Made by a program: the position numbers and the translations under genes. The notes under the pieces are model-generated. The model ran no database searches, was not told where the DNA came from, and worked only from the letters and a program-made list of their open reading frames with translations. A stretch of DNA of 64,000 nucleotides, taken from contig JADKJX010000001.1 of NCBI GenBank assembly GCA_016720775.1, positions 124,001 through 188,000 on the forward strand. The letters run 5' to 3'. Positions within the stretch are counted from its first letter, which is position 1, and each line of letters opens with the position of its first letter. The DNA comes from Chitinophagaceae bacterium. GTDB lineage: Bacteria; Bacteroidota; Bacteroidia; Chitinophagales; Chitinophagaceae. Below are positions 52,444-61,463 of the stretch, in pieces.

Positions 52444-55400
52444 CTAAGGTATGATCACCGTTAACTGGCAGTTACATGGTTTACCCCCGCAGGTGCCCGA
52501 CAGGTTATATGTATAAGTTCCCGATTGCAGGAACGTATAATTATAGTTCGGTCCGGTTAAAACGGATGTGACCCCGGTTATATTATTCGTGATCGTTACT
52601 GTTAATGCCGATGGTGCACAGCTTGCTGATGCCGGTGTGCATTGGAAATTCGGATTCAGCTGAACAGGAATATTGCCTTTGAATAAACTAATTGATCCGC
52701 CGCAGGCTACCGTTTTCTGTCCGCCCTCATATTTAAATACGGGATCCCAGGCACAGTTGCATGGTTCGCCGTTGTTGCCTCCGCCACTGGTAACCTTACA
52801 ATCTTTACCATTGTATGTTTTATAGCAGATGGTGGTATCACACATTACACAGGCCGTATCAGTAAACGTATATCGCAAACAATATTCAATCGTATCACAA
52901 CAACAGGCAATAAGACTCCGTGGTGGTAATGGTATGTTGAAACTCAATGGCACACCGTTGGCAAAACTATAACCAAGACTGTCTTTCCATGCTACCAGGT
53001 GGGAGAATGGAACGCTTGCCGGAACCGTGTTAAATGGCAGCGGGCTGTTTGGATTGGTAATGTTGCCAAATGTCTTTGGATCTTTGACACACACATCACA
53101 ATCTTTTGGATGCTTTACTTCAAAATTTACCAGCGACACAGTTACCCTGGTAAGTTTTGTTGGACCTGCAGTAAGTGTTGCATTCACCGTGAGCATATCA
53201 TTATTTACGCTCTGTGTTGTTGCAATTTTTTTAAGAAGGTCTTTGCAACATCCGCCCGGCGGAACTTCGGGTACCACCACTTCAATGCAAACAGGATTGC
53301 TTTCAACCGGGTTGATGGTATAACCGCCCGTTGTTGATTTTGCAATAAATCCAACGGTATTGCAATCAACCAGGCCATTGCCCGTGCCGGCAGGTATCTT
53401 GGTCTGGAATGTGAATGTATAGGTTCCTCCCGGTGCCAAGGTATAGGTTGGGTTGAAGGTGAACTTAACACCACCGTTTGATACAGCACCCGTCCATGAA
53501 CCGGTATTACATGGCGTGCCTGTTGCCGGCCAGGTGGTACAAATATTTTGCGTGGTTGTGTACAGTGCCGTGTAATTAATATTTATTGGCGCTGTAAGCA
53601 TCTGCATGTTGAACTGGTTACTTACAGATGCGGAGAGCGGGCTTCCTAAAATAGTAAGATTGCTGATCGCTGGTATTCGGTCAATCACCACAAGATTATC
53701 TACTGCGATGGTTCCGGTGTTCCGAACAGTTACCTCCCAGTCAACTGCCGTATTTGGATTTCCGGTTGCGCTGTTTGCAAAACTGCCGTTCAGGTTTCCT
53801 TTTACTTTTTTATCAATTCCTATTGCTGCGAAAGCGCAGATATTAAAAGATGTATAACAGGTGTATTGTGCATTGATCAGGTTTCCGCCCGACATGATTC
53901 CCCAGAATGCATTCGGCCCGCCAACAGCACCGGGTTGCACCACTGCTTTAAAACATATTTTATACGTGTTGGTACCAACGGGAATATTCGGCAGGTTGAA
54001 TTTTATGTTTGATGCCGGAACAATGGTTGGGTTTGGCGAGAACCCGGTATAAACCACGCTGGAATAGATTGCCTGCAACCAGGTTGGTAATTGGATGTTA
54101 TACTGTCCACCAACCAGTGTTGCATCGCCGTTGTTTACAAATTCATAGCAGAGGTCAAGGGTATCACCAAGGCTTTTACAGCCTGGAATGTATTGATTGG
54201 TTACACAGGCCATATTTGGCTGTGGATTGTAAATGATAACAGGATGCTGGTTTCCGCCCGGTCCGCAAGGGATACATGGAGTTGGTGGCGCCACACAATT
54301 ATAAGTAATAGACAAACTATCCTTATATGGCGGATTGCCAGCCGGTCCGCTGCAGGAAGAAGTAAGGTCATAATATAAATACAGGCTCACTGATTGCCCG
54401 GGCAATAAGTTATTTATCGTGTGGTCGAATTTGTTTGTGTTGGTAGCCGGTGCATTATTATCTGTTGCGCCGTTGCCTATCAAAGGAAACGATGCTGTTG
54501 GTGTGAGCGAACAGTTATAATATTTAATACCGCAAACCAGCCCGGCCTGCGACGTGCCTTGCAAAACAGAATTGGGTGAATTTTTTAAATGCACCAATGG
54601 CAGAATATTGGTGGTTGTTAAATTAAGTGCTGCATTGCCGGTGTTGGTGATGTTGTAATAGAAATATGTTGCCGTGGACATTGATGAAACAGATATGTTC
54701 GCCGTTGCAGCAGGCACCGCCGGAATAGTGAACGACGCAGGCAATGGTCCCCGGATAGTGCTGTTGGGTACATTACAGTTTGTTCCTTTAAAGGTCACGT
54801 TGTTGGTAAGTGTTTGTCCGAGCCCGGTATTGCAGGGCAGCTTGACGACATAATAAAAACAATCGCTTGCATATTGATTGAATGCCGGCACGTTGGGGGT
54901 AATCGTTGTTCCGGAAAGCGTATATGTATAAGCGCCGCCGGTGACTGATGTGATGGTACCCAATGCCGGAGATAAGTTTATGGTAAAGCTTGGGTTCTCG
55001 ATCTTAAAGCAATCCGGATTATAAAAACAAACACGGAAAGTTATTTCAGCCGTAAGTTGATTGAACGCCCAGAAGATATGGCTCATCGAAACATTGTTAT
55101 TCAATATGCCATTGGAAGAACAGGTTGCATTTTGTGTGGTGCTTAAATTATCTGTAAGTGTTCCGGTGAAAGTGGCGGGCTTTGTTACACCGGTACAGGA
55201 GTCGGGACAATTATACCGGAAGCAAACATTAAAACTGATGGCACCGGTGTTTGTACAGGAAGATAAATTACTGATGCTGATCGTAAGCTGTGATCCGGTG
55301 TTTGATAAAACCATGCAACCCGGTAAGCTGGCGGCACAACTGGCATCGTAACTGACCAATGCTGAATTATAATTGATGACAACGGTGGCACTCGTGGTGC

Positions 55401-55572
55401 TTGGTGTCCAGTTGAACGAAACGTTTATAGGGAACGTGGTTCCCAAATTATGCGCCACCGGGAATGTAGGATCAGAAATGGTAAACCCATTCACCTGCGC
55501 TTTGGCATAACTGCCAAAAGCCAGCGCTGTTACCAGTAAAATAAGATTGAAATATTTATGTAGCTGTTTCAT
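52444..55572 (-). CDS. Large cysteine-rich exported protein, operon gene 2
   Basis: 1042 aa from the ATG at 55570-55572 with signal peptide MKQLHKYFNLILLVTALAFGSYAKAQ. Ser/Thr/Asn/Pro-rich and beta-structured, with many cysteines in pairs (CSSNGILNN, CVAPPTPCIPCGPGG). A DUF11-like unit lies near residues 600-720 (VDWEVTVRNTGTIAVDNLVVIDRIP). At about residues 775-930 it carries a Cys-rich module, ending in ACCCDTIEYC and CVMCDTTICY, shared with the 734-aa protein. Another cysteine-rich unit closes the chain (SGTCGGKPCNCQLTVIIP). No T9SS C-terminal domain or adhesin anchor was recognised. Likely a secreted or surface-layer structural protein. Confidence 0.75.
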   Translation of the reverse strand: MKQLHKYFNLILLVTALAFGSYAKAQVNGFTISDPTFPVAHNLGTTFPINVSFNWTPSTTSATVVINYNSALVSYDASCAASLPGCMVLSNTGSQLTISISNLSSCTNTGAISFNVCFRYNCPDSCTGVTKPATFTGTLTDNLSTTQNATCSSNGILNNNVSMSHIFWAFNQLTAEITFRVCFYNPDCFKIENPSFTINLSPALGTITSVTGGAYTYTLSGTTITPNVPAFNQYASDCFYYVVKLPCNTGLGQTLTNNVTFKGTNCNVPNSTIRGPLPASFTIPAVPAATANISVSSMSTATYFYYNITNTGNAALNLTTTNILPLVHLKNSPNSVLQGTSQAGLVCGIKYYNCSLTPTASFPLIGNGATDNNAPATNTNKFDHTINNLLPGQSVSLYLYYDLTSSCSGPAGNPPYKDSLSITYNCVAPPTPCIPCGPGGNQHPVIIYNPQPNMACVTNQYIPGCKSLGDTLDLCYEFVNNGDATLVGGQYNIQLPTWLQAIYSSVVYTGFSPNPTIVPASNIKFNLPNIPVGTNTYKICFKAVVQPGAVGGPNAFWGIMSGGNLINAQYTCYTSFNICAFAAIGIDKKVKGNLNGSFANSATGNPNTAVDWEVTVRNTGTIAVDNLVVIDRIPAISNLTILGSPLSASVSNQFNMQMLTAPININYTALYTTTQNICTTWPATGTPCNTGSWTGAVSNGGVKFTFNPTYTLAPGGTYTFTFQTKIPAGTGNGLVDCNTVGFIAKSTTGGYTINPVESNPVCIEVVVPEVPPGGCCKDLLKKIATTQSVNNDMLTVNATLTAGPTKLTRVTVSLVNFEVKHPKDCDVCVKDPKTFGNITNPNSPLPFNTVPASVPFSHLVAWKDSLGYSFANGVPLSFNIPLPPRSLIACCCDTIEYCLRYTFTDTACVMCDTTICYKTYNGKDCKVTSGGGNNGEPCNCAWDPVFKYEGGQKTVACGGSISLFKGNIPVQLNPNFQCTPASASCAPSALTVTITNNITGVTSVLTGPNYNYTFLQSGTYTYNLSGTCGGKPCNCQLTVIIP

Positions 55573-55598
55573 GATTTTCGTTTTTGGCTTTAAAAGGA

Positions 55599-57803
55599 TC
55601 ATTGTGCTTTTCTTTCTATTTCATAACACTTTATCACATCGCAGGCATGGCAACAGAAATCCCAGATGGTAAACCGTATGCAGACCCTTATCTTATCGCC
55701 GCAACATTTTAAACTGCTGCCCGGCGGCACAGCAATTGGCAATGAAAAACTATTGGCCTTGGGTGTTGGATTAGGGTTGGGATCTATAATGATGATACCC
55801 GGACCCGTATTTGCAACCTTCCCGGTATTGTTTCGTGGATCTCCCGGGGGAGCAGTAACGCCGGTATTACCACAGGTTGTACAATTTGCAAGGCCTGCAT
55901 TGGGATTTCCATTATCTACGCCTCCGTTACCATGTCCATCACCACCGTTACCGTGGTTATCACAATCTTTTTGAACCGTTGAGAGCCATGTCCACTCCCT
56001 GCCGAAATTTATTCCGTTCAGCAAACCGGTACCGAAGCCGGTGAATGCAGAGCTGGATGGCTTGATGAAATTGCCCCACTCCTTATTCTCTGCGCACTTC
56101 ACACAATTGCTGTCGCCGGTTTGCACAATGTTGAAATAAACCAGTTCGATGGTTATCTTTTTAACCGTGGCCGGATTCAATCCATTTAAAACACCGGATA
56201 ATAATATTTGTCCGCTCGTGCTTGCGGTGCTGGTGAGTGTGTCGCCTTTCAACGTAACGCCCATTGTTTTGCAGGGATCGCAGGCGCACTTCAGGGTATC
56301 CCAGGCCGTTTCATTATTTATGTTGTCAGGGTCGCTTGGCCATATTGCATCCACAATAAATTTGATCGTCTTCATGCTGTCAACACAATTGATCGACCCG
56401 GTAAACACCTGTGATGAATTTGCAGGAATGGTAAAGGGCAATGCCGGAGTAGTGGGAGACAATGTTGTAATAGGCCCTGTTCCATTCACCCGGTACTTAA
56501 TAGCCGTAACCTGGGCCGGGTTGCTGAGGTGCAGGTTGCTGATCTTTACATAAATATTCTGCTTGCCGTTGATGCAGCAGGTAATATCCACGCTATCGAT
56601 CTTTGTGTTGATGTTATCGTCTGCAATTTTAAAAACAAAGGGTTCGCTGGTGCCATTATTTCGCCCCATTGGCTTTCCTTCCCGGTTCAGCGCCTGCACA
56701 CTCCAGATAAAGTCGCAGAGATAAGGTGGTCTGCATGGGCCGGTATATATATTACTGACCACAGCCTGTGTAATATTATCTACGTCTTTTGTAACAATGG
56801 GTTGATTTGACCTCATGGCCTGTGTTCCGCTTTGCCCCTGCATCAGTTGCCATACTTTTAAACGATAGGTTACCGGTTCTGCAGGTTTAGGTACAAGGGG
56901 TGTCCAGCGAAAAGTAATTGGTTTTGGTGCATCCGTTTTTGAAAACTTTTTATTGTCTTCGGGATATACATTTTTTAGTCCGCCATTTTCATTTTGTCTT
57001 ACACTGAAAGAAAACGGTTCACTATTTCCATCGTTTCTTCCCATAGGTTTTCCTTCCCTATTCAACGCTTGTACCTGCCAGATAAAATCACAGAGGTATG
57101 GCGGCCTGCAAGGCCCGGTATAAATTCCGGTTACAACAGCTTGCGTAATATTATCTACATCTTTGGTAACAATGGGCTGATTTGACCGCATGGCCTGGGT
57201 TCCGTTTTGCCCCTGCATCAGTTGCCATACTTTTAAGCGATAAGTAACGGGGTCCCTTGGTTTAGGCACCAATGGGGTCCATCTGAAACTGAGTGGCTTA
57301 CTCATTTCGTCCTCTCCAAAACCTTTTTCATTATCCGGAAAAATTAACGTGGGCGGGGCGAAGTCTGTTTCTTTTGGCGTTTCCACCCTGAACTCTTTAC
57401 AGGCTTCGTTGCTGATCTCCCTTCGCTCTTCATTAAAAAACTGGGCACATATTGTATAGGTTCCGTCCTTCAGATCATGACAACCCGCTAAAGCACCAAT
57501 AAGTTCTGATGCTGAAAAGGTACGGGTGGCAAAATCATCAACCTGCATTCCCCCGGTAGCCGTGTTGCTGCAGATAACTGCCCCATTGGCCCGTATCTGC
57601 AATACAAGCCTGATCCCTTTGATCTGGATGGTAGGCGGCTTTTGTGCCACCAGAAGCAATGAGCCCGGAATGCTGTTCCAGTTATCAATTACGCCGGGTA
57701 ATTGGTTCTTAACGGTAAAATTCAGGATCTTTATCTGTTGCCCCTGGCCATAGAGGCCAATACTGAAGAATGCTGAGAGCATCAGCACCAGTAGTTTTTT
57801 CAT
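55599..57803 (-). CDS. Exported protein with two RWTP repeats and a cysteine-rich C-terminus, operon gene 1
   Basis: 734 aa with signal peptide MKKLLVLMLSAFFSIGLYGQ. An N-terminal beta domain has paired cysteines (CHDLKDGTYTICAQFF, NEACKEFRVE). Two nearly identical domains of about 97 residues begin near 168 and 290 (FRWTPLVPKP, PVTYRLKVWQLMQGQ, CRPPYLCDFIW). A CARDB-like segment follows (VYVKISNLHLSNPAQVTAIKYRV pattern), and then the cysteine-rich module with a Gly/Asn/His-rich loop (HGNGGDGHGNGGVDNGN) ending CCGDKIRVC...CDVIKCY. First gene of a four-gene operon; the next gene starts 26 bases downstream. No known function. Confidence 0.75.
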   Translation of the reverse strand: MKKLLVLMLSAFFSIGLYGQGQQIKILNFTVKNQLPGVIDNWNSIPGSLLLVAQKPPTIQIKGIRLVLQIRANGAVICSNTATGGMQVDDFATRTFSASELIGALAGCHDLKDGTYTICAQFFNEERREISNEACKEFRVETPKETDFAPPTLIFPDNEKGFGEDEMSKPLSFRWTPLVPKPRDPVTYRLKVWQLMQGQNGTQAMRSNQPIVTKDVDNITQAVVTGIYTGPCRPPYLCDFIWQVQALNREGKPMGRNDGNSEPFSFSVRQNENGGLKNVYPEDNKKFSKTDAPKPITFRWTPLVPKPAEPVTYRLKVWQLMQGQSGTQAMRSNQPIVTKDVDNITQAVVSNIYTGPCRPPYLCDFIWSVQALNREGKPMGRNNGTSEPFVFKIADDNINTKIDSVDITCCINGKQNIYVKISNLHLSNPAQVTAIKYRVNGTGPITTLSPTTPALPFTIPANSSQVFTGSINCVDSMKTIKFIVDAIWPSDPDNINNETAWDTLKCACDPCKTMGVTLKGDTLTSTASTSGQILLSGVLNGLNPATVKKITIELVYFNIVQTGDSNCVKCAENKEWGNFIKPSSSAFTGFGTGLLNGINFGREWTWLSTVQKDCDNHGNGGDGHGNGGVDNGNPNAGLANCTTCGNTGVTAPPGDPRNNTGKVANTGPGIIIIDPNPNPTPKANSFSLPIAVPPGSSLKCCGDKIRVCIRFTIWDFCCHACDVIKCYEIERKAQ
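55623..55706 (-). other. Shared cysteine signature, copy in the 734-aa protein
   Basis: 28 codons with cysteines at positions 1, 2, 9, 18, 19, 22 and 27. Nine residues outside that pattern also agree with the copy at 52822-52905 or are conservative changes (Arg11, Thr13, Asp16, Asp23, Tyr28). Confidence 0.7.
56640..57300 (-). repeat. Tandem RWTP repeat units
   Basis: Two coding units (about 57009-57300 and 56640-56934), spaced about 366 bases apart. The protein copies differ at about ten of 97 positions; the DNA differs much more, mostly at third codon positions, so the duplication is old and the protein is under selection. Confidence 0.75.
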
Positions 57804-57922
57804 AAATAATAAATTTTGGTAAAGGCGATCTTAAGCACATCGTCCAAGGTTAACAATATACCCTTATTAAATATTGTGCACAAGCAAAACTTATGAAGGG
57901 CTGTTAATTACTTTGACCCAAA

Positions 57923-58020
57923 TGTCATGTTGAGCGATAGCGAAGCATCTGCCGGTTAATGATTCAAATACTCAATTTTAAAATTGCTGCCAGGCAGATT
58001 CCTCGTACCTCGGAATGACA
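57923..58020. repeat. TGTCAT...ATGACA imperfect palindrome
   Basis: Left arm TGTCATGTTGAGCGATAGCG with AAGCATCTGCC, right arm GGCAGATTCCTCGTACC with TCGGAATGACA; the ends are complementary with interruptions. A type commonly dispersed in Bacteroidota genomes. Confidence 0.6.
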
Positions 58021-58081
58021 AACCAGAACATCCCCTGAAAATTTGTTCAAAAATAGCCCGTACATTTAGGCCGGTTAATTT

Positions 58082-58089
58082 TATATTTG
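58082..58089 (+). promoter_or_regulatory. -7 element for dnaN
   Basis: TATATTTG, 20 bases before the dnaN ATG. Confidence 0.55.
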
Positions 58090-58109
58090 CCAACTAAAGA
58101 CACTTATAT

Positions 58110-59223
58110 ATGAAGTTCATCGTTTCCTCATCGGCTTTGCTTAAACAACTGCAGCAGATCAGCGGCGTTATCAATGCCAATACTGTTTTACCCATCCTGG
58201 AAGATTTTTTGTTTGAGATAGAGAAAAACAAGCTGACCGTTGTTGCCACCGACCTGGAAACCGTGATGAAGGTTCACCTGGATATTGAAGCCAAAGACAG
58301 CGGAAAGGTTTGTATCCCTGCCAAGATACTACTCGATTCTTTGAAGAACATTGCCGAGCAACCGCTCACTTTTAATGTTGACAAAAACTTTGCCGTTGAG
58401 ATCACCAGCGATAATGGTAAGTACAAGGTAATGGGAGAAACCCCGGATAATTTTCCAAAAGAACCCGCTGCCGATGATGCCAATTCGTTTACCATGACAT
58501 CGTCTGCATTGGTAACCGCCATTAACAAAGCCATCTTTGCCGTAAGCAACGACGACCTGCGGCCTGCCATGACCGGCGTGTTCTTTGAGCTGGATAAAAA
58601 AGGGATCACATTTGTGGCAACCGATGCTCATCGCCTGGTTCGTTACACCCGAAGCGATGTAAGCTGTCCTAAAAAGATTGTTTCATTGTTCCTAAAAAAC
58701 CATTGAACCTGCTTAAGGGTTCCTTGCCCGATAATGAAGACGAACTGAAAGTTTCATACAACAGCAATCATTTTTTGTGGTACACGGTGGTACCGAACTG
58801 GTGTGCCGTTTGATCGACGCCCGTTTCCCGGATTATAAAGTGGTGATACCGACCGACAACCCGTACAAGATGACCGTGAACAAACATGATTTTCAAAATG
58901 CCTTGCGCCGGGTGAGTGTGTTCAGTAACAAAAGCCCCAACCAGGTGGCATTAAGTATAAGCGGAAGCGAACTGCAGTTAGCTGCACAGGACGTTGATTT
59001 CAGTTTTGAAGGAAACGAACGCATGGCCTGCCAGTATGATGGTGAAGACCTTCAAATTGCCTTTAATGCAAAATTTTTAATTGAAATGCTGAACGGCGCC
59101 GATACCAGTGATGTGGTGATGGAACTGAGTACGCCAACCAAAGCCGGACTTGTAAAACCGTCTGAGCAGGGCGAAGGTGAACAGTTACTGATGCTGGTGA
59201 TGCCGCTGATGCTGAATAATTAA
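58110..59223 (+). pseudogene. dnaN: DNA polymerase III beta clamp, two apparent frameshifts
   Basis: The full clamp is present in three pieces. Frame 1 (58110 to about 58671) begins MKFIVSSSALLKQLQQISGVI and reaches ATDAHRLVRYTRSDVSCPKK. After one base lost in the A5 run 58671-58675, FIVPKKPLNLLKGSLPDNE follows. After one base lost in the T6 run 58771-58776, FVVHGGTELVCRLIDARFPDYKVVIP continues to QLLMLVMPLMLNN. Reading through both gives about 371 residues, normal for a clamp with three domains. The ring tethers DNA polymerase III. dnaN is essential and no second copy is visible here, so sequencing or assembly error is more likely than a real mutation. Confidence 0.85.
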
Positions 59224-59264
59224 GCCTCCTGAAGGGGAACAGGAAGAGAGTAAAACATTTTAAG

Positions 59265-59291
59265 ACCGGAGTTTAAACGCTTCGGTTTTTT
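59265..59291 (+). terminator. Terminator of dnaN
   Basis: ACCGGAG pairs with CTTCGGT (one G-T pair) around an 8-base loop, followed by six T residues. Closely similar to the asnS terminator. Confidence 0.75.
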
Positions 59292-59357
59292 ATGTGCAAA
59301 ATCAATCTCATCAGTATTGATTCTTTTCTTGAACTTGCAATTCTAAATCAACTCATC

Positions 59358-60263
59358 ATGTTTTTAATCGTAGTGGGAATTATTGTTCTTGTAATAACTG
59401 CCGTATTGCTCAAAAGCAATACCACGCTGGCAAAGTTTAAGCCCCTGGGCCGCATCATTGGCCTTATTTTTATTTCGCTGGGCATTGTCACGTCCTGCGT
59501 AAAGCAGATCAATGCCGGTGAAGTGGGTGTAAAAATTTTATTCGGCAGCATACAAAGTGATGTGCTGGGCAGCGGGCTGCATTTTATCAACCCATTGCTT
59601 GATGTAAAAAGGATTGACGTAAAAACACAGAACTATACCATGAGTGGTGTGAATGATGAAGGCAATAAGTTAGGCGACGATGCCATCCGGGTATTGACCA
59701 GCGACGGGCTGGAGGTAACAATCGATCTTACCGTTTTGTACCGGGTGGTGGGAAGTGATGCACCAAAATTATTGAGAGAAACAGGAGATGATTACCGCGA
59801 TAAAATTGTAAGGCCCATTACCCGGACCAAGATCCGTGACAATGCGGTATACTACCAGGCGGTAGACCTGTTTGGTAATAAACGGGATGAGTTTCAACAA
59901 CGCATTTACCGAAGCATTGAGGAAACCTTTAAATCCCGTGGCTTAATGTTGGAGCAGTTGCTGGTAAGGAATATCACCCTGCCTAATTCTGTAAAAGCTT
60001 CCATTGAATCAAAGATCAATGCAGAGCAGGATGCTAAGAAGATGGAGTTTGTACTGCAAAAAGAAAAACAGGAAGCAGAAAGAAAAAGGGTAGAGGCGCA
60101 GGGCATTGCCGATTACCAGCGCATCATCAACACCGGACTTACCGATCAGCAATTACAATACGAACAGATAAAAGCCATGAAAGAGCTGGCGTTAAGTCAG
60201 AATGCAAAAGTGATCGTGATGGGAAAAGGAAATACGCCATTGATCATTGATGGAAAACAATAG
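59358..60263 (+). CDS. Prohibitin-like SPFH/Band 7 protein
   Basis: 301 aa from MFLIVVGIIVLVITAVLL; an earlier in-frame ATG lies in the dnaN terminator region. Two N-terminal hydrophobic segments (residues 1-18 and 33-47) are followed by the SPFH domain (INAGEVGVKILFGSIQSDVLGSGLHFINPLLDVKRIDVKTQNY) and a long coiled coil (AEQDAKKMEFVLQKEKQEAERKRVEAQGIADYQRII). Prohibitin-like proteins form membrane-bound ring assemblies that organise membrane domains and proteases. Partner unknown. Confidence 0.9.
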   Translation: MFLIVVGIIVLVITAVLLKSNTTLAKFKPLGRIIGLIFISLGIVTSCVKQINAGEVGVKILFGSIQSDVLGSGLHFINPLLDVKRIDVKTQNYTMSGVNDEGNKLGDDAIRVLTSDGLEVTIDLTVLYRVVGSDAPKLLRETGDDYRDKIVRPITRTKIRDNAVYYQAVDLFGNKRDEFQQRIYRSIEETFKSRGLMLEQLLVRNITLPNSVKASIESKINAEQDAKKMEFVLQKEKQEAERKRVEAQGIADYQRIINTGLTDQQLQYEQIKAMKELALSQNAKVIVMGKGNTPLIIDGKQ

Positions 60264-60267
60264 CTCT

Positions 60268-60675
60268 ATGAATTTTAAACAGATCGCTTCTTTTGATAAT
60301 TTTATGCTTGCTAATATGACGCTGGGCATGTTGCAGGAAAATGAGATCAATTGTCATTTAAAAGATGAGCATATTGTGACCATTGACCCGCTTTTGAATC
60401 CTGCAGTTGGCGGCATCAAGCTTTTTGTAGAAGAATCCGAATTTGAAAAAGCACAGGCCCTGATCAGAAAAGCAGAAGAAGATTATGTAAAAGAGATCGC
60501 TTGTCCCAATTGCAAGGCCTATGCGCTTACAGTAGAAGAAAAAACAAACATGCCGGCAGATTTTTGGGGGAAACTAAAAAACCAGGTGGCTTACGGCCAA
60601 TCATCTACCAACAGCAAAAAATACCGCTGTACAAACTGCAATAAAGTATTCGATGAACTTCCGTTGTCTTTTTAA
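60268..60675 (+). CDS. DUF2007-like protein with zinc-ribbon pair
   Basis: 135 aa from MNFKQIASFDNFMLANMTLGML; starts at 60247 or 60250 are possible but overlap the previous gene. The N-terminal half (LQENEINCHLKDEHIVTIDPLLNPAVGGIKLFVEESEFEKAQALI) matches the DUF2007 signal-transduction-like domain. The C-terminal half has CPNCKAYAL and YRCTNCNKVF, a four-cysteine zinc ribbon. It lies 4 bases after the prohibitin gene, so likely cotranscribed. Confidence 0.75.
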   Translation: MNFKQIASFDNFMLANMTLGMLQENEINCHLKDEHIVTIDPLLNPAVGGIKLFVEESEFEKAQALIRKAEEDYVKEIACPNCKAYALTVEEKTNMPADFWGKLKNQVAYGQSSTNSKKYRCTNCNKVFDELPLSF

Positions 60676-60685
60676 TTTCTTACAG

Positions 60686-61447
60686 ATGAAAAGGATCACC
60701 TTACTTATTCTTTCGTTCTTAATCTGCTTATTTTCTTTTTCCCAGCAAACTTATTACGCTGCCGCAAAAGCCGGCTTAAGCTTAAGAGAGCAGCCCTCCA
60801 CCAATGCAAAGGTCCTTGATAAGATTCCTTATGGAGAGAAAATCTCTGTTCCCACCGTAGATACCTTTCCCCCGGTAGCCATATCAACCGAAGGATTTAA
60901 TGGCTTCTGGTGGCATGTGAATTACAACGGCAAGAGCGGTTTTATCGTAAGCAGCTATGTATTGCCCTTGCCTTCACCAAAGGCCGGCACAAAAACCTTA
61001 AAAGATTATTTTACCCAGGTATCTTCTGTAATTGGCGATCCGTTGGTAATAAAAAAGACCGACCTCTCACTAAATGAGATGGGCGAATCAACACTCACAA
61101 AACAATTTTACAAGAATGGAATGGAGTGGCACAGGTGGGAGGGTTATGAATCTGCTTCAGAACTTTGCCTGCTGCCGGATCTTACTATTGAACAGTGTTT
61201 TTTATTAGTTCGTCTCATCGGCCAATACCCGGAATTGATCTCAGACAAAGATATTTTTCCTTCAAAAAACTCAACGATCAAAAACCCCACAGGAGATAAG
61301 ACCATTGAGGTGGAGCGTGAAAAATATGATGGCAAGGCGGGTCCTGTCAATAAAATAAAAATTATTTCTGCACAGGGTGCCGTTACCGAATTTGAAATAT
61401 ACCTGCTGGATACACAGGCTGTTATTTTCTGGAGCTCGGGGGTATAA
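60686..61447 (+). CDS. Exported SH3b-domain protein
   Basis: 253 aa from the ATG giving the signal peptide MKRITLLILSFLICLFSFSQ. An SH3b domain follows at once (YYAAAKAGLSLREQPSTNAKVLDKIPYGEKISV ... WWHVNYNGKSGFIVSSYV). The remaining 150 residues are unassigned (LKDYFTQVSSVIGDPLVIKKTDLSLNEMG, YDGKAGPVNKIKIISAQGAVTEFEIY). SH3b domains often bind peptidoglycan peptides. It begins 10 bases after the DUF2007-like gene. Confidence 0.75.
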   Translation: MKRITLLILSFLICLFSFSQQTYYAAAKAGLSLREQPSTNAKVLDKIPYGEKISVPTVDTFPPVAISTEGFNGFWWHVNYNGKSGFIVSSYVLPLPSPKAGTKTLKDYFTQVSSVIGDPLVIKKTDLSLNEMGESTLTKQFYKNGMEWHRWEGYESASELCLLPDLTIEQCFLLVRLIGQYPELISDKDIFPSKNSTIKNPTGDKTIEVEREKYDGKAGPVNKIKIISAQGAVTEFEIYLLDTQAVIFWSSGV

Positions 61448-61451
61448 ATAT

Positions 61452-61459
61452 TATATTTG
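61452..61459 (+). promoter_or_regulatory. Possible leaderless promoter box of kdsB
   Basis: TATATTTG lies only 4 bases before the kdsB ATG and 4 bases after the stop of the SH3b gene. Confidence 0.4.
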
Positions 61460-61463
61460 TTCC

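Larger units (their letters stand above)
57804..58109. other. 306-base intergenic region between the operon and dnaN
   Basis: Holds the upstream region of the 734-aa gene (no convincing -7 box; a weak CAAGGTTA lies near 57843), one dispersed palindromic repeat at 57923-58020, and the dnaN promoter at 58082. No small gene is visible. Confidence 0.6.

Noticed and set aside
55666..55974. Plus-strand ORF over the Gly/Asn-rich loop of the 734-aa gene
   Set aside because: Pro-rich antisense shadow of the coding strand.
58110..59223. Programmed -1 frameshifting in dnaN at the A-run
   Set aside because: The run is one A short of the classical A AAA AAG site, a second shift would be needed at a T-run, and two other genes show the same kind of loss; homopolymer error explains all of them.
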